Assembly (NCBI RefSeq): GCF_016651105.1
Contig: NZ_JAEKEL010000002.1
Span: 516,501 to 580,500 of the forward strand
Reading direction: 5' to 3'
Length of the DNA stretch: 64,000 bases
DNA from: Pseudomonas sp. TH15
Lineage (GTDB): Bacteria; Pseudomonadota; Gammaproteobacteria; Pseudomonadales; Pseudomonadaceae
Part shown: piece by piece, positions 18,584-26,664 of the stretch
How positions within the stretch are numbered: the stretch's first letter is position 1
How the letters are laid out: each line of letters starts with the position of its first letter
Notes under the pieces: generated by a model
Told to the model about the DNA's origin: nothing
Seen by the model: the letters and a program-made list of their open reading frames with translations, nothing else
Databases searched by the model: none
Made by a program: the position numbers and the translations under genes

Positions 18584-19708
18584 ATGTCCACCGAACAATT
18601 GCTGAAAACCCCGCTGCACGCACTGCACATCGAACTCGGCGCGCGAATGGTGCCGTTCGCCGGCTACGACATGCCGGTGCAATACCCATTGGGCGTGATG
18701 AAAGAACACCAGCACACCCGTGATCAGGCCGGGCTGTTCGATGTCTCGCACATGGGCCAGATCCGCCTGACCGGCGCCAATGCCGCCAAAGCCCTGGAAA
18801 CCCTGGTGCCGGTGGACATCATCGACCTGCCGGTGGGCATGCAGCGCTACGCAATGTTCACCAACGAGACCGGCGGCATCCTCGACGATCTGATGGTCGC
18901 CAACCTCGGTAACGACGAACTGTTCCTGGTGGTCAACGCCGCCTGCAAGGATCAGGACCTGGCGCACCTGCGCAAGCACATCGGCGACCAGTGCAGCATC
19001 GAGCCACTGTTCGAAGAACGCGCGTTGCTGGCCCTGCAAGGCCCGGCTGCTGTGACTGTGCTTGCACGCCTGGCGCCTGAAGTGTCGAAGATGACCTTCA
19101 TGCAGTTCGCCCGCGTGAAACTGCTGGGCGTGGACTGCTTTGTCAGCCGTTCGGGCTACACCGGCGAAGACGGTTTTGAAATCTCGGTGCCGGCCGCCAA
19201 CGCTGAAGCCCTGGCGCGCGCGCTGTTGGCTGAACCTGAAGTGGCGGCCATCGGCCTCGGCGCTCGCGACTCCCTGCGCCTGGAAGCCGGCCTGTGCCTC
19301 TATGGCCACGACATGAACACCGAGACCACCCCGATTGAGGCAAGCCTGCTGTGGGCCATCTCCAAGCCACGTCGTGCCGATGGCGCACGGGCCGGCGGCT
19401 TCCCGGGCGCTGAAAGCGTATTCGCCCAACAACAAGGTGGTATCAGCCGTAAACGCGTTGGTCTGTTGCCGCAGGAACGCACGCCAGTGCGCGAAGGCGC
19501 AGAAATCGTCAACGAAGCCGGCGACATCATCGGTAGCGTGTGCAGTGGTGGTTTCGGGCCGACCTTGGGTGGTCCTCTGGCCATGGGTTACGTCGACAGT
19601 GCTTACATCGCGATCGATACGCCGGTTTGGGCAATTGTCCGTGGGAAAAAGGTGCCTTTGCTTGTAAGCAAAATGCCATTTGTTCCACAACGCTACTATC
19701 GTGGTTGA
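18584..19708 (+). CDS. gcvT: Glycine cleavage system T protein (aminomethyltransferase)
   Basis: A 374-residue folate-dependent enzyme that takes the methylene group from the GcvH arm to tetrahydrofolate and frees ammonia. Motifs are PFAGYDMPVQYP, DVSHMGQIRL and FVSRSGYTGEDGFEI, followed by RDSLRLEAGLCLYG. AGGAG lies eight bases before the ATG. It is the last gene of the operon. It stays functional with a separate dihydrolipoyl dehydrogenase elsewhere. Confidence 0.96.
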   Translation: MSTEQLLKTPLHALHIELGARMVPFAGYDMPVQYPLGVMKEHQHTRDQAGLFDVSHMGQIRLTGANAAKALETLVPVDIIDLPVGMQRYAMFTNETGGILDDLMVANLGNDELFLVVNAACKDQDLAHLRKHIGDQCSIEPLFEERALLALQGPAAVTVLARLAPEVSKMTFMQFARVKLLGVDCFVSRSGYTGEDGFEISVPAANAEALARALLAEPEVAAIGLGARDSLRLEAGLCLYGHDMNTETTPIEASLLWAISKPRRADGARAGGFPGAESVFAQQQGGISRKRVGLLPQERTPVREGAEIVNEAGDIIGSVCSGGFGPTLGGPLAMGYVDSAYIAIDTPVWAIVRGKKVPLLVSKMPFVPQRYYRG

Positions 19709-20101
19709 TTGACTGTTTCTATAAGTAACGCGATTGCGTTAACAGTGCACTAATCTGTAACGCAACCGCCATAAAACAGTGCAGTCGTTCGATTATGAAC
19801 TTTGCTTATAACGTTCGAAAACAATTGAACACCTTCATCGAATAAGCACGCACTAGTGGACCGACTAATAGCCACCAAGCCGAGCAAAACCGGGCCCCTC
19901 ACAGGGGCTTGTTTTTTATCGGCTAGTTGGCGTAGAGTTTGTTCACTGTGTTTGCATGGGTCGCTTGGAATCGTGACCTGGGCAGTAGCCTACAAGTTAG
20001 CTACATCCCGTTCTACGTCTTCTTACTTTCCTGCAACCAGCCCCAGTACTCTTTCATATGAAGGAGACTGTCATTAATTTTTGCGTCAAAGGAAATAAGA
20101 A
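19709..20101. other. gcvT-csp intergenic region (393 bp)
   Basis: No supportable gene. TAACGC-GATT-GCGTTA at 19726-19741 is a small stem close after gcvT, and a clear terminator follows at 19894-19917. The 184 bases after that are likely the promoter and 5' leader of the cold-shock gene; I could not fix a -10/-35 pair by eye. Confidence 0.5.
19894..19917 (+). terminator. Terminator downstream of gcvT
   Basis: GCCCCT-CAC-AGGGGC stem followed by TTGTTTTTT. It ends the gcv operon 185 bases after gcvT. Confidence 0.85.
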
Positions 20102-20314
20102 ATGTCCCAACGTCAGAGCGGTACCGTCAAGTGGTTTAACGACGAGAAAGGTTTTGGTTTTATCACTCCAGAAAGCGGTCCGGATCTGTTCGTGCATTTC
20201 CGCGCTATTCAGGGCAACGGCTTCAAGAGCCTGAAAGAAGGCCAGAAAGTGACCTTCGTTGCTGTGCAAGGCCAGAAAGGCATGCAGGCTGACGAAGTAC
20301 AAGCAGAAGCCTAA
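20102..20314 (+). CDS. Cold-shock protein, CspA/CapB family
   Basis: A 70-residue single cold-shock domain with RNA-binding motifs KWFNDEKGFGFI (RNP1) and DLFVHF (RNP2), ending KGMQADEVQAEA. Such proteins bind single-stranded RNA and DNA and act as RNA chaperones. AAAGGA precedes the ATG. It is a single-gene unit with a terminator just after it and a long upstream region. Confidence 0.96.
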   Translation: MSQRQSGTVKWFNDEKGFGFITPESGPDLFVHFRAIQGNGFKSLKEGQKVTFVAVQGQKGMQADEVQAEA

Positions 20315-20328
20315 CCTTCTGTAACGAA

Positions 20329-20362
20329 AAAGCCCCTGATGCTGACATCAGGGGCTTTTTTG
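20329..20362 (+). terminator. Terminator of the cold-shock gene
   Basis: A perfect 11-bp stem, AGCCCCTGATG with CATCAGGGGCT, four-base loop, then six T. Confidence 0.93.
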
Positions 20363-20410
20363 TGCGCGTAAATCCGTAAAATGGCTTTCTTTTTTCGCCC
20401 AGAGGCTGCC

Positions 20411-20899
20411 ATGTCGAAACACTTGCTCAACCCCCAGGGCGACTTTCCCGCCGCTACCTTGGGCCGTCGCCTGGCAGCGATGTTCTATGACTTTCTGTTA
20501 TGCACGGCCCTGCTGATCGTCACCAGCGGCATTTACAAGATGATCCAGATGGCGATCATCGGCGAAGACAAGATGCGCAAGCTCACCGAAGCCGGCGCGC
20601 TGGACGGCGATCCATTGCTGTCGACGGTGCTGTTTTTCGTGCTCTTCGGTTTCTTCGCCAAGTTCTGGACCTGGTCCGGTCAGACCCTGGGTATGCAGGT
20701 GTGGTGCATCCGTGTTCAGAATGCTGACGGCTCGTCCATCAGCCTGTGGCAGGCGCTGCTGCGGTTTGTGGTGTCGATCGCGTCGTGGCTGTGTGTGGGG
20801 CTGGGGTTTCTCTGGCCGCTGTTCGACAAACAGAAACGCAGCTGGCATGACATGTATTCCAACACCCAGCTTGTTCGTGTTCCAAAGAAACAAAAGTAG
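20411..20899 (+). CDS. RDD family membrane protein
   Basis: A 162-residue membrane protein. The N-terminal LGRRLAAMFYDFLLCTALLIV holds the Arg and Asp of the RDD pattern. The later WSGQTLGMQVWCIRVQN and RSWHDMYSNTQLV segments are typical of this family. Three to four hydrophobic stretches are seen. I use the ATG at 20411, which follows the cold-shock terminator by about 50 bases; the frame opens at 20381. The role of this subfamily is unknown. Confidence 0.86.
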   Translation: MSKHLLNPQGDFPAATLGRRLAAMFYDFLLCTALLIVTSGIYKMIQMAIIGEDKMRKLTEAGALDGDPLLSTVLFFVLFGFFAKFWTWSGQTLGMQVWCIRVQNADGSSISLWQALLRFVVSIASWLCVGLGFLWPLFDKQKRSWHDMYSNTQLVRVPKKQK

Positions 20900-20910
20900 C
20901 GCCCATAAAA

Positions 20911-20972
20911 AAAGATCGCAGCCTTCGGCAGCGCCCATAGGCGCGTAGGAGCTGCCGAAGGCTGCGATCTTT
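20911..20972. repeat. Inverted repeat of the GATCGCAGCCTTCGGCAG type
   Basis: AAAGATCGCAGCCTTCGGCAG and its complement are separated by about 19 bases, giving a long perfect stem between the RDD gene and convergent nadA. It may also act as a shared terminator. The same family recurs at 56003 and partly at 59025. Confidence 0.85.
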
Positions 20973-20984
20973 TGATCTTGCTCT

Positions 20985-22043
20985 TTAAGCGTTACCCGCC
21001 AACTTCATCCGCGCCGCCTGGGTGAAGTCCAGCATCCGCTTCAACGGCCGAATCGCCTGCGGAATCAACGCCGGATCCACAAAGATCTCGTTCGTCCCTT
21101 CCTTCAAGCTCTTCAGCGTCCGCTCAAGGGTATTCATCGCCATCCATGGGCAGTGCGCGCAACTGCGGCACGCTGCGCCGTTACCGGCCGTTGGAGCCTC
21201 GATGAAGACCTTGTCCGGGCACAGCTGCTGCATCTTGTAGAAGATGCCGCGGTCGGTGGCGACGATGAAGGTCTTGTTCGGCAGGGTTTGCGCCGCCGCG
21301 ATCAACTGACTGGTGGAACCGACGGCATCCGCCAGTTCGATCACCGACGTCGGCGATTCCGGATGCACCAGAATGGCCGCGTCCGGGTACAGCGCCTTCA
21401 TGTCCTCAAGCTGCTTGGATTTGAACTCCTCGTGAACGATGCAGGCACCGTCCCACAGCAGCATGTCCGCGCCGGTCTTGCGCTGGATGTAAGTACCCAG
21501 GTGCTTGTCCGGCCCCCAGATGATGGTCTCGCCGTTATCCATCAGGCTTTCGACAATCTCCAGCGCGCAGCTTGAAGTCACCACCCAATCAGCCCGGGCT
21601 TTGACCGCCGCCGAAGTGTTGGCATACACCACCACCGTGCGCTCCGGATGCTGATCACAGAACGCCGAGAACTCGTCCACCGGGCAACCCAGGTCCAGCG
21701 AGCAGGTCGCGTCCAGGGTTGGCATCAGGACGCGTTTTTCGGGATTGAGAATCTTCGCGGTCTCGCCCATGAACTTCACACCGGCGACCACCACGGTCTT
21801 GGCCGGATGGGCATTGCCGAAGCGCGCCATTTCCAGGGAGTCAGAGACGCAGCCACCGGTTTCTTCGGCCAGGGCCTGAATCACCGGATCGCAATAGAAG
21901 TGGGCAACCAGCACCGCGTCCTGAGCCTTGAGCTCGGCAGCAATGGCAGCGCGGTAATAAGCCTCTTCCTCGACCGTCAGCGGCTTGGGCTGCTTGGCGT
22001 CGAGGTGAGCTTGAACCAGTAGGCGTTCAGAAATTTGCGTCAT
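20985..22043 (-). CDS. nadA: Quinolinate synthase NadA
   Basis: A 352-residue iron-sulfur enzyme that joins iminoaspartate and dihydroxyacetone phosphate to quinolinate in NAD synthesis. I take the ATG at 22043 (MTQISERLLVQAHLD); the frame runs 31 codons further up without a better start. LVAHFYCDPVIQALAEETGG and the CSLDLGCPVDEF, VTSSCALEIV and CRSCAHCPWM cysteine segments are typical. It stands alone, with tRNA-Lys upstream. Confidence 0.95.
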   Translation of the reverse strand: MTQISERLLVQAHLDAKQPKPLTVEEEAYYRAAIAAELKAQDAVLVAHFYCDPVIQALAEETGGCVSDSLEMARFGNAHPAKTVVVAGVKFMGETAKILNPEKRVLMPTLDATCSLDLGCPVDEFSAFCDQHPERTVVVYANTSAAVKARADWVVTSSCALEIVESLMDNGETIIWGPDKHLGTYIQRKTGADMLLWDGACIVHEEFKSKQLEDMKALYPDAAILVHPESPTSVIELADAVGSTSQLIAAAQTLPNKTFIVATDRGIFYKMQQLCPDKVFIEAPTAGNGAACRSCAHCPWMAMNTLERTLKSLKEGTNEIFVDPALIPQAIRPLKRMLDFTQAARMKLAGNA

Positions 22044-22250
22044 GATCGCAAGACCTGCGGGCGCTTTCGCGCGAAAGTCGAGTATACACCCGGCTCCGGA
22101 CCACTTAAGGGTACCGCCGGGAGAGTGAGTATTCATCAGGCACAGCGTTGAAGCTGCGCAAGGCTACAGAATATCCCGCTGATGCAAAAGATGATTCTGA
22201 CCTGCGTCACGCGGGGCAGCCCAGGACTTGTGCGAGCACAAATCGCGGAC

Positions 22251-22291
22251 AAAAAAAAACCCGGAAATCCTCACTTTCGTGGGCCTTCCGG
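22251..22291 (-). terminator. Terminator downstream of tRNA-Lys
   Basis: On the minus strand CCGGAA...TTCCGG encloses a smaller CAC/GTG stem and is followed by a run of nine T. Confidence 0.8.
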
Positions 22292-22313
22292 ATTTTCTAA
22301 ACTGCTATAAAAA

Positions 22314-22389
22314 TGGTGGGTCGTGTGGGATTCGAACCTACGACCAATTGGTTAAAAGCCAACTGCTCTACCAACTGAGCTAACGACCC
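22314..22389 (-). tRNA. tRNA-Lys (anticodon TTT)
   Basis: Read on the minus strand this is a 76-base cloverleaf beginning GGGTCGTTAGCTCAGTTGGT. The anticodon loop is CTTTTAA between GTTGG and CCAAT arms, giving anticodon TTT. The T-arm is GTTCGAATC and the CCA end is encoded. Confidence 0.97.
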
Positions 22390-22406
22390 GCTGTGTGGTG
22401 GCGCGT

Positions 22407-22434
22407 ATAATACTGATTTTTAAGGACTATTCAA
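22407..22434 (-). promoter_or_regulatory. Promoter of tRNA-Lys
   Basis: On the minus strand TTGAAT (22434-22429) and TATTAT (22412-22407) are 16 bp apart, followed by a GC-rich stretch (GCGCGCC-like) before the tRNA, as in growth-rate-controlled stable RNA promoters. Confidence 0.7.
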
Positions 22435-22452
22435 CACCTAATTTGAAATAAA

Positions 22453-23145
22453 TCAGAAATAAGGTGTTGGGTCACTGATTCCGGCCGCCGCGAAGCCTTC
22501 TGCACGCAGGCGGCAGCTGTCGCATTTGCCGCACGCATAGCCTTTATCGTCGGCCTGATAGCAGGAAACGGTCAGCCCGTAATCGACGCCCAGCTTCACG
22601 CCCGCCTCGACGATCTGCGCCTTGCTCAGGTTTTGCAGCGGGGCCTGGATGCGGAAACCGTTGCCTTCGACACCGGCCTTGGTCGCCAGGTTGGCCATGC
22701 GCTCGAAGGACTCGATGAACTCGGGACGGCAGTCCGGGTAACCGGAGTAGTCCACGGCGTTCACACCAATAAAGATGTCGCGGGCGCCCAGCACTTCAGC
22801 CCAGCCCAACGCGAGAGATAGAAACACCGTGTTGCGCGCCGGCACATACGTCACCGGGATACCTTCACCCAGAGTTTCCGGGATATCGATACTGTTGTCG
22901 GTCAGCGCAGAACCGCCAATGCCATTGAGGTTAATACCGATCACCTTGTGTTCGACCACACCCAAATCACGGGCAACCCGTGCGGCCGCGTGCAATTCGG
23001 CGTGGGAACGCTGGCCGTAGTCAAAGCTCATGGTGTAGCAGCTATAGCCTTCAGCACGGGCCATGGCCACGACCGTCGCCGAGTCGAGGCCGCCGGACAG
23101 CAGGATCACCGCACGTTTTTCGGTAGTGTTCAGTGGTTCAGTCAT
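22453..23145 (-). CDS. queC: 7-cyano-7-deazaguanine synthase QueC
   Basis: A 230-residue ATP-dependent enzyme that turns 7-carboxy-7-deazaguanine into preQ0 for queuosine. The PP-loop is VILLSGGLDSATV. Four zinc cysteines are seen near the C-terminus (CYQADDKGYACGKCDSCRLR). I start at 23145 (MTEPLNTTEKRAVILL), one base after the queE stop, so the two are probably co-transcribed. The frame is open further up but that part overlaps queE. Confidence 0.95.
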   Translation of the reverse strand: MTEPLNTTEKRAVILLSGGLDSATVVAMARAEGYSCYTMSFDYGQRSHAELHAAARVARDLGVVEHKVIGINLNGIGGSALTDNSIDIPETLGEGIPVTYVPARNTVFLSLALGWAEVLGARDIFIGVNAVDYSGYPDCRPEFIESFERMANLATKAGVEGNGFRIQAPLQNLSKAQIVEAGVKLGVDYGLTVSCYQADDKGYACGKCDSCRLRAEGFAAAGISDPTPYF

Positions 23146-23146
23146 A

Positions 23147-23803
23147 TCAGCGCCCCGGCTCGTCATTCCAAAGATATTTATGCAGTTGCAATTGCAGACG
23201 CACTGGCAGGTTGTCCGCCACCACCCAGTCAGCCAGATCCCGAGCATTGAGGTCATGGTGACTTGGCGAGAACAGGACTTCGCCGGCACGTCGATCAAGA
23301 CCGTACTGGATCAGCTTGGACACGGCCCAGTCATAGTCTTCCCGCGAGCAGATGACAAACTTCACCTGGTCGTTGGGCGTCAGCAGTTCGATGTTCTCAT
23401 AGCGGTTGCGGTGCGCTTCTTTCGAACCCGGTGTTTTCAGGTCGACGACGCGACTGACACGGGAATCTACTGCCGAGATGTCGAGAGCACCACTGGTTTC
23501 CAGTGACACTTCGTAACCGGCGTCGCACAACTGCTTGAGCAATGGGATGGCATTGGGTTGCGCCAACGGCTCGCCGCCGGTGACACACACATAACGCGGA
23601 CGAAAACCGGCCACTTGCTCGAGGATATCGTCGAGGGGGCGAATGGTGCCGCCCGTGAACGCGTAGGCGCTGTCGCAGTATTGGCAACGCAATGGGCAAC
23701 CGGTCAGGCGCACAAAAACAGTGGGCAGCCCGGCAGTCCGCGTTTCACCCTGCAACGAGTAAAAAACTTCGGTGATTCTCAATGTGTCTTGCATAGTCGC
23801 CAC
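23147..23803 (-). CDS. queE: 7-carboxy-7-deazaguanine synthase QueE
   Basis: A radical SAM enzyme of up to 218 residues in the queuosine pathway. The cluster cysteines lie in RLTGCPLRCQYCDSAYAF, and the conserved TGGEPLAQ follows. Two Met starts (23803 and 23794, MQDTLRI) are possible. It lies directly before queC, which takes the next step, and downstream of the tol-pal terminator. Confidence 0.94.
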   Translation of the reverse strand: MATMQDTLRITEVFYSLQGETRTAGLPTVFVRLTGCPLRCQYCDSAYAFTGGTIRPLDDILEQVAGFRPRYVCVTGGEPLAQPNAIPLLKQLCDAGYEVSLETSGALDISAVDSRVSRVVDLKTPGSKEAHRNRYENIELLTPNDQVKFVICSREDYDWAVSKLIQYGLDRRAGEVLFSPSHHDLNARDLADWVVADNLPVRLQLQLHKYLWNDEPGR

Positions 23804-23912
23804 GGGCGTAACAGCTAAACAGGCTGTCCGCCTCCGTCAGGCTCTTCAAGGAACCCCGCCAACGCGCGAATCCCAAAAAGCGTGTTTCAGAAAAAGGGCA
23901 TGAATTCTAACG

Positions 23913-23938
23913 AAAAAACCCGCGACAAGCGCGGGTTT
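23913..23938 (-). terminator. Terminator of the tol-pal operon
   Basis: On the minus strand AACCCGCG-CTTGT-CGCGGGTT is followed by six T, 23 bases after the cpoB stop. Confidence 0.9.
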
Positions 23939-23960
23939 CTTCAAGAACAGTCAAGCAACC

Positions 23961-24806
23961 TTACATGCGTTGCAGATCGCGTTGAGCCAACTGAGCGGCG
24001 GAAGTGCCCGGATATTGGGACACCACCTGCTGCAGAATGCCTTTTACCTTGTCGGTGTGACCCAGGCGGCGCTCTACATCAGCCAGCTTGTACAGCGAAT
24101 CAGGCACTTTGGCGTGCTTGGGGTACAGCTGCGAAACCTTGGCAAACGCCTGACCTGCACCTTGCAGATCGCCTTTGGCCAAATTGACTTCGCCCAACCA
24201 GTACTGGGCATTGCCCGCGTATTGGCTGTTCGGGTATTTGCGCAGGAAAGCGGTAAAAGCCTGGCTGGCCTTGTCGAAATCCTTGGCTTTGATCAAGTCG
24301 AAGGCTGCATCGTAATACAGTTTTTCCTTCGCCGGATCACCCGGTTCACTGCTGGCGGCAGGGGCTTGAGCGGCTACCGCTCCCGCACCAGCGCCTGCAG
24401 CGGCTGCTGCACCAGGGGCATTCAAATTGCCACCGGTGGAAGAATTATCAGGAGTCGCGGCTGGTGCAACGCCGGTTCCTATGCGCCGATCAAGATCCTG
24501 GTATCGCTCCAGGTTCTCTTGCTTCATGCGCGCTACATCATTTTGCAGAACTTCGATCACACCCTGTTGGCGCGAGATCTGCTCCTGCATCGATTGCAGT
24601 TGGTTGAACAGCTCGCCCTGTGCCGAGACAGGGGCCGAAACCCCTCCCCCGGCATAGGCGCCGTTCGTACCGTAACCCGCAGGCGGATAACTGCTCCCGC
24701 TATTGTTATAACCGGAGTTGTCATCGACCACAGGAACCGCAGCCCACACCGCAAGCGGTGCGAGGCTGAGAGCCAAAACAGTTACAGCACGACGGCACGT
24801 TCGCAT
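23961..24806 (-). CDS. cpoB: Tol-Pal accessory protein CpoB (YbgF)
   Basis: A 281-residue periplasmic protein. A signal peptide (about 1-23, VLALSLAPLAVWAA) is followed by a coiled-coil stretch (about 55-100, LQSMQEQISRQQGVIEVLQN), a low-complexity Ala/Gly linker, and a C-terminal TPR region (about 155-281, YYDAAFDLIKAKDFDKASQAF). It links the Tol machine to peptidoglycan synthesis at the septum in E. coli. It is the last gene of the operon, six bases after pal. Confidence 0.94.
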   Translation of the reverse strand: MRTCRRAVTVLALSLAPLAVWAAVPVVDDNSGYNNSGSSYPPAGYGTNGAYAGGGVSAPVSAQGELFNQLQSMQEQISRQQGVIEVLQNDVARMKQENLERYQDLDRRIGTGVAPAATPDNSSTGGNLNAPGAAAAAGAGAGAVAAQAPAASSEPGDPAKEKLYYDAAFDLIKAKDFDKASQAFTAFLRKYPNSQYAGNAQYWLGEVNLAKGDLQGAGQAFAKVSQLYPKHAKVPDSLYKLADVERRLGHTDKVKGILQQVVSQYPGTSAAQLAQRDLQRM

Positions 24807-24812
24807 GACGAA

Positions 24813-25310
24813 TTACTTACGCAGTTCGACGCGACGGTTTTGAGCCCAGGACTGCTCGTCGTTGCCGGTAGCAACTGGACGCTCTTCGCCGTAGGAAACC
24901 AGTTCCAGCTGAGCTGGGGAAACACCTTGCAGTACCAGGTAGCGCTGAACGGCTTTCGCACGACGCTCGCCCAGTGCCATGTTGTACTCACGAGTACCAC
25001 GTTCGTCGGTGTTGCCTTCCAGAACAACGCGAGCGCCGTTTGCTTTCAGGTCTTTGGCGTGAATATCCAGGGAGCGCATGGCTTCTGGCTTCAGGTCCGA
25101 GCTGTCGTATTCGAAGTAGAAGGTGGTGATTGCGCGCAGAGCAGCTTCTTCGCTCAGGGAGCCATCAACAGCACCAGTGTTAGCGCCGTAACCAGCGTTT
25201 GGATCGACAGCGCCTTGACCGGCATTGTCGCCGCCTTTGGACGAGCAACCTACAGCTACAGCCATGGCCAGAGCCAGCGCAGCAAATTTACCAAACTTCA
25301 GCATTTCCAT
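24813..25310 (-). CDS. pal: Peptidoglycan-associated lipoprotein Pal
   Basis: A 165-residue outer membrane lipoprotein. The signal sequence ends in a lipobox AVAVGC (acylated Cys at about 22). The C-terminal OmpA-like domain has FYFEYDSSDLKPE and the peptidoglycan-binding NTDERGTREYNMALGERRA. It anchors the outer membrane to the wall and is the target of TolB. It lies between tolB and cpoB. Confidence 0.97.
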   Translation of the reverse strand: MEMLKFGKFAALALAMAVAVGCSSKGGDNAGQGAVDPNAGYGANTGAVDGSLSEEAALRAITTFYFEYDSSDLKPEAMRSLDIHAKDLKANGARVVLEGNTDERGTREYNMALGERRAKAVQRYLVLQGVSPAQLELVSYGEERPVATGNDEQSWAQNRRVELRK

Positions 25311-25362
25311 CGTGAAACTCCTAATGAACCCCAGTGTGTTAAGTAAAACGTGTAGCGCCGCG

Positions 25363-26664
25363 TCAGTTCAGGTAAGGGGACCAGGAAGGTTCTCTGACTT
25401 CGCCTTGTGCGGTAGGAAGCGGGAGCCTTACGCGTCCATTAATGGACACGAGCATCAAGACTCCCCGGCCCTGCTGGCGGGTGGCGTAGATTACCATGGT
25501 GCCGTTGGGCGCAACAGTAGGCGACTCGTCCAGAGTGCTATCAGTGAGGATTTTTACGCTTCCGCGCTGCAAATCCTGGGCCGCCACCTTGAAATTAGTG
25601 AAGCCATCCTGGCGGTGAATCATCACCAGGGTCTTTTCATCAGCCGAAAGCTTAGGGTTGGCGTTGTAGTTACCAATGAAGGTCACACGTTCCGCACCGC
25701 CCCCACCGACGCTGGTTTTGTAGATTTGTGGCTTGCCGCCACGGTCGGAGGTGAAGTAGATGGTCGAACCATCCTTACCCCAGAACGGTTCGGTATTGAT
25801 GCCGGGACCGTTGGTGACGCGAGTGATCTGACGCGAACCCAGGTTCATCACATAGATGTCCGGGTTGCCGTCTTTCGACAGTACGAATGCCAGGCGATTG
25901 CCATCCGGCGACCAGGCTGGCGCGCCATTCAGGCCTTCGAAGTTGGTGATCTGCTCACGGCGACCGGTGTCGATGTTCTGCATGAAGATACGCGGACGCT
26001 TCTGCTCGAACGATACATAGGCGATGCGCTTGCCGTCCGGTGCGAAACGCGGCGACAGGATTGGCTCGCGCGATTGCAGCAGGGTCACGGCGCGGGCACC
26101 GTCATAGTCCGAACGTTGCAGCGTGTAGCGCGTGTTCTTCTCAGAGAAACGCTCGGCTGTCACGTACAGCAGGCGTGTCGAGAACGCACCTTTAATACCG
26201 GTGAGTTTTTCGAACGACTGGTCAGCGATGTAGTGCGCCATGTCGCGCAGTTGATCGACGCTGCCCGACACGCTGCCGGTCAGCACTTGCTGCTCGGTGG
26301 CGACGTTGAACAATGCGTACTGAACCTGCAGGCGACCGCCCGCCGGAACAATGCTGCCGACCATGATGTACTGGGCGCTGATCGCCTTCCAGTCACGGAA
26401 AATGATTTCGCTGGCCTGGCTCGGCTGGCTGATCATCTGCTGCTTTGGAATCGGCGAGTAATAGCCCGAGTTGCGCAGGTCATTGCCAATGATTTCGGCC
26501 ATGTCGTCCGGCAGCACAGTGCCGCCCTGGAAACCGAACGGCACTACCGCAATCGGGGTAGCCCGATCACTGCCGCTGGTGACCAGAATGTTTTTTTCGT
26601 CTGCTACCGCCATCCCTGCCAGGCAGCAGATAACGACAAGCATTCCTCGAAGAAGGTTTCTCAC
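25363..26664 (-). CDS. tolB: Tol-Pal system beta-propeller protein TolB
   Basis: A 433-residue periplasmic protein with a signal peptide (MRNLLRGMLVVICCLAGMAVA). After an N-terminal domain come repeated propeller blades with WSPDG-like units (APAWSPDGNRLAF, EPFWGKDGSTIYFTSD). It binds Pal and TolA. Its ATG overlaps the tolA stop by four bases, a sign of coupling. Confidence 0.97.
   Translation of the reverse strand: MRNLLRGMLVVICCLAGMAVADEKNILVTSGSDRATPIAVVPFGFQGGTVLPDDMAEIIGNDLRNSGYYSPIPKQQMISQPSQASEIIFRDWKAISAQYIMVGSIVPAGGRLQVQYALFNVATEQQVLTGSVSGSVDQLRDMAHYIADQSFEKLTGIKGAFSTRLLYVTAERFSEKNTRYTLQRSDYDGARAVTLLQSREPILSPRFAPDGKRIAYVSFEQKRPRIFMQNIDTGRREQITNFEGLNGAPAWSPDGNRLAFVLSKDGNPDIYVMNLGSRQITRVTNGPGINTEPFWGKDGSTIYFTSDRGGKPQIYKTSVGGGGAERVTFIGNYNANPKLSADEKTLVMIHRQDGFTNFKVAAQDLQRGSVKILTDSTLDESPTVAPNGTMVIYATRQQGRGVLMLVSINGRVRLPLPTAQGEVREPSWSPYLN

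Noticed and set aside
19856..20077. A 73-residue frame before the cold-shock gene
   Set aside because: It runs through the gcv terminator hairpin and has no ribosome site.
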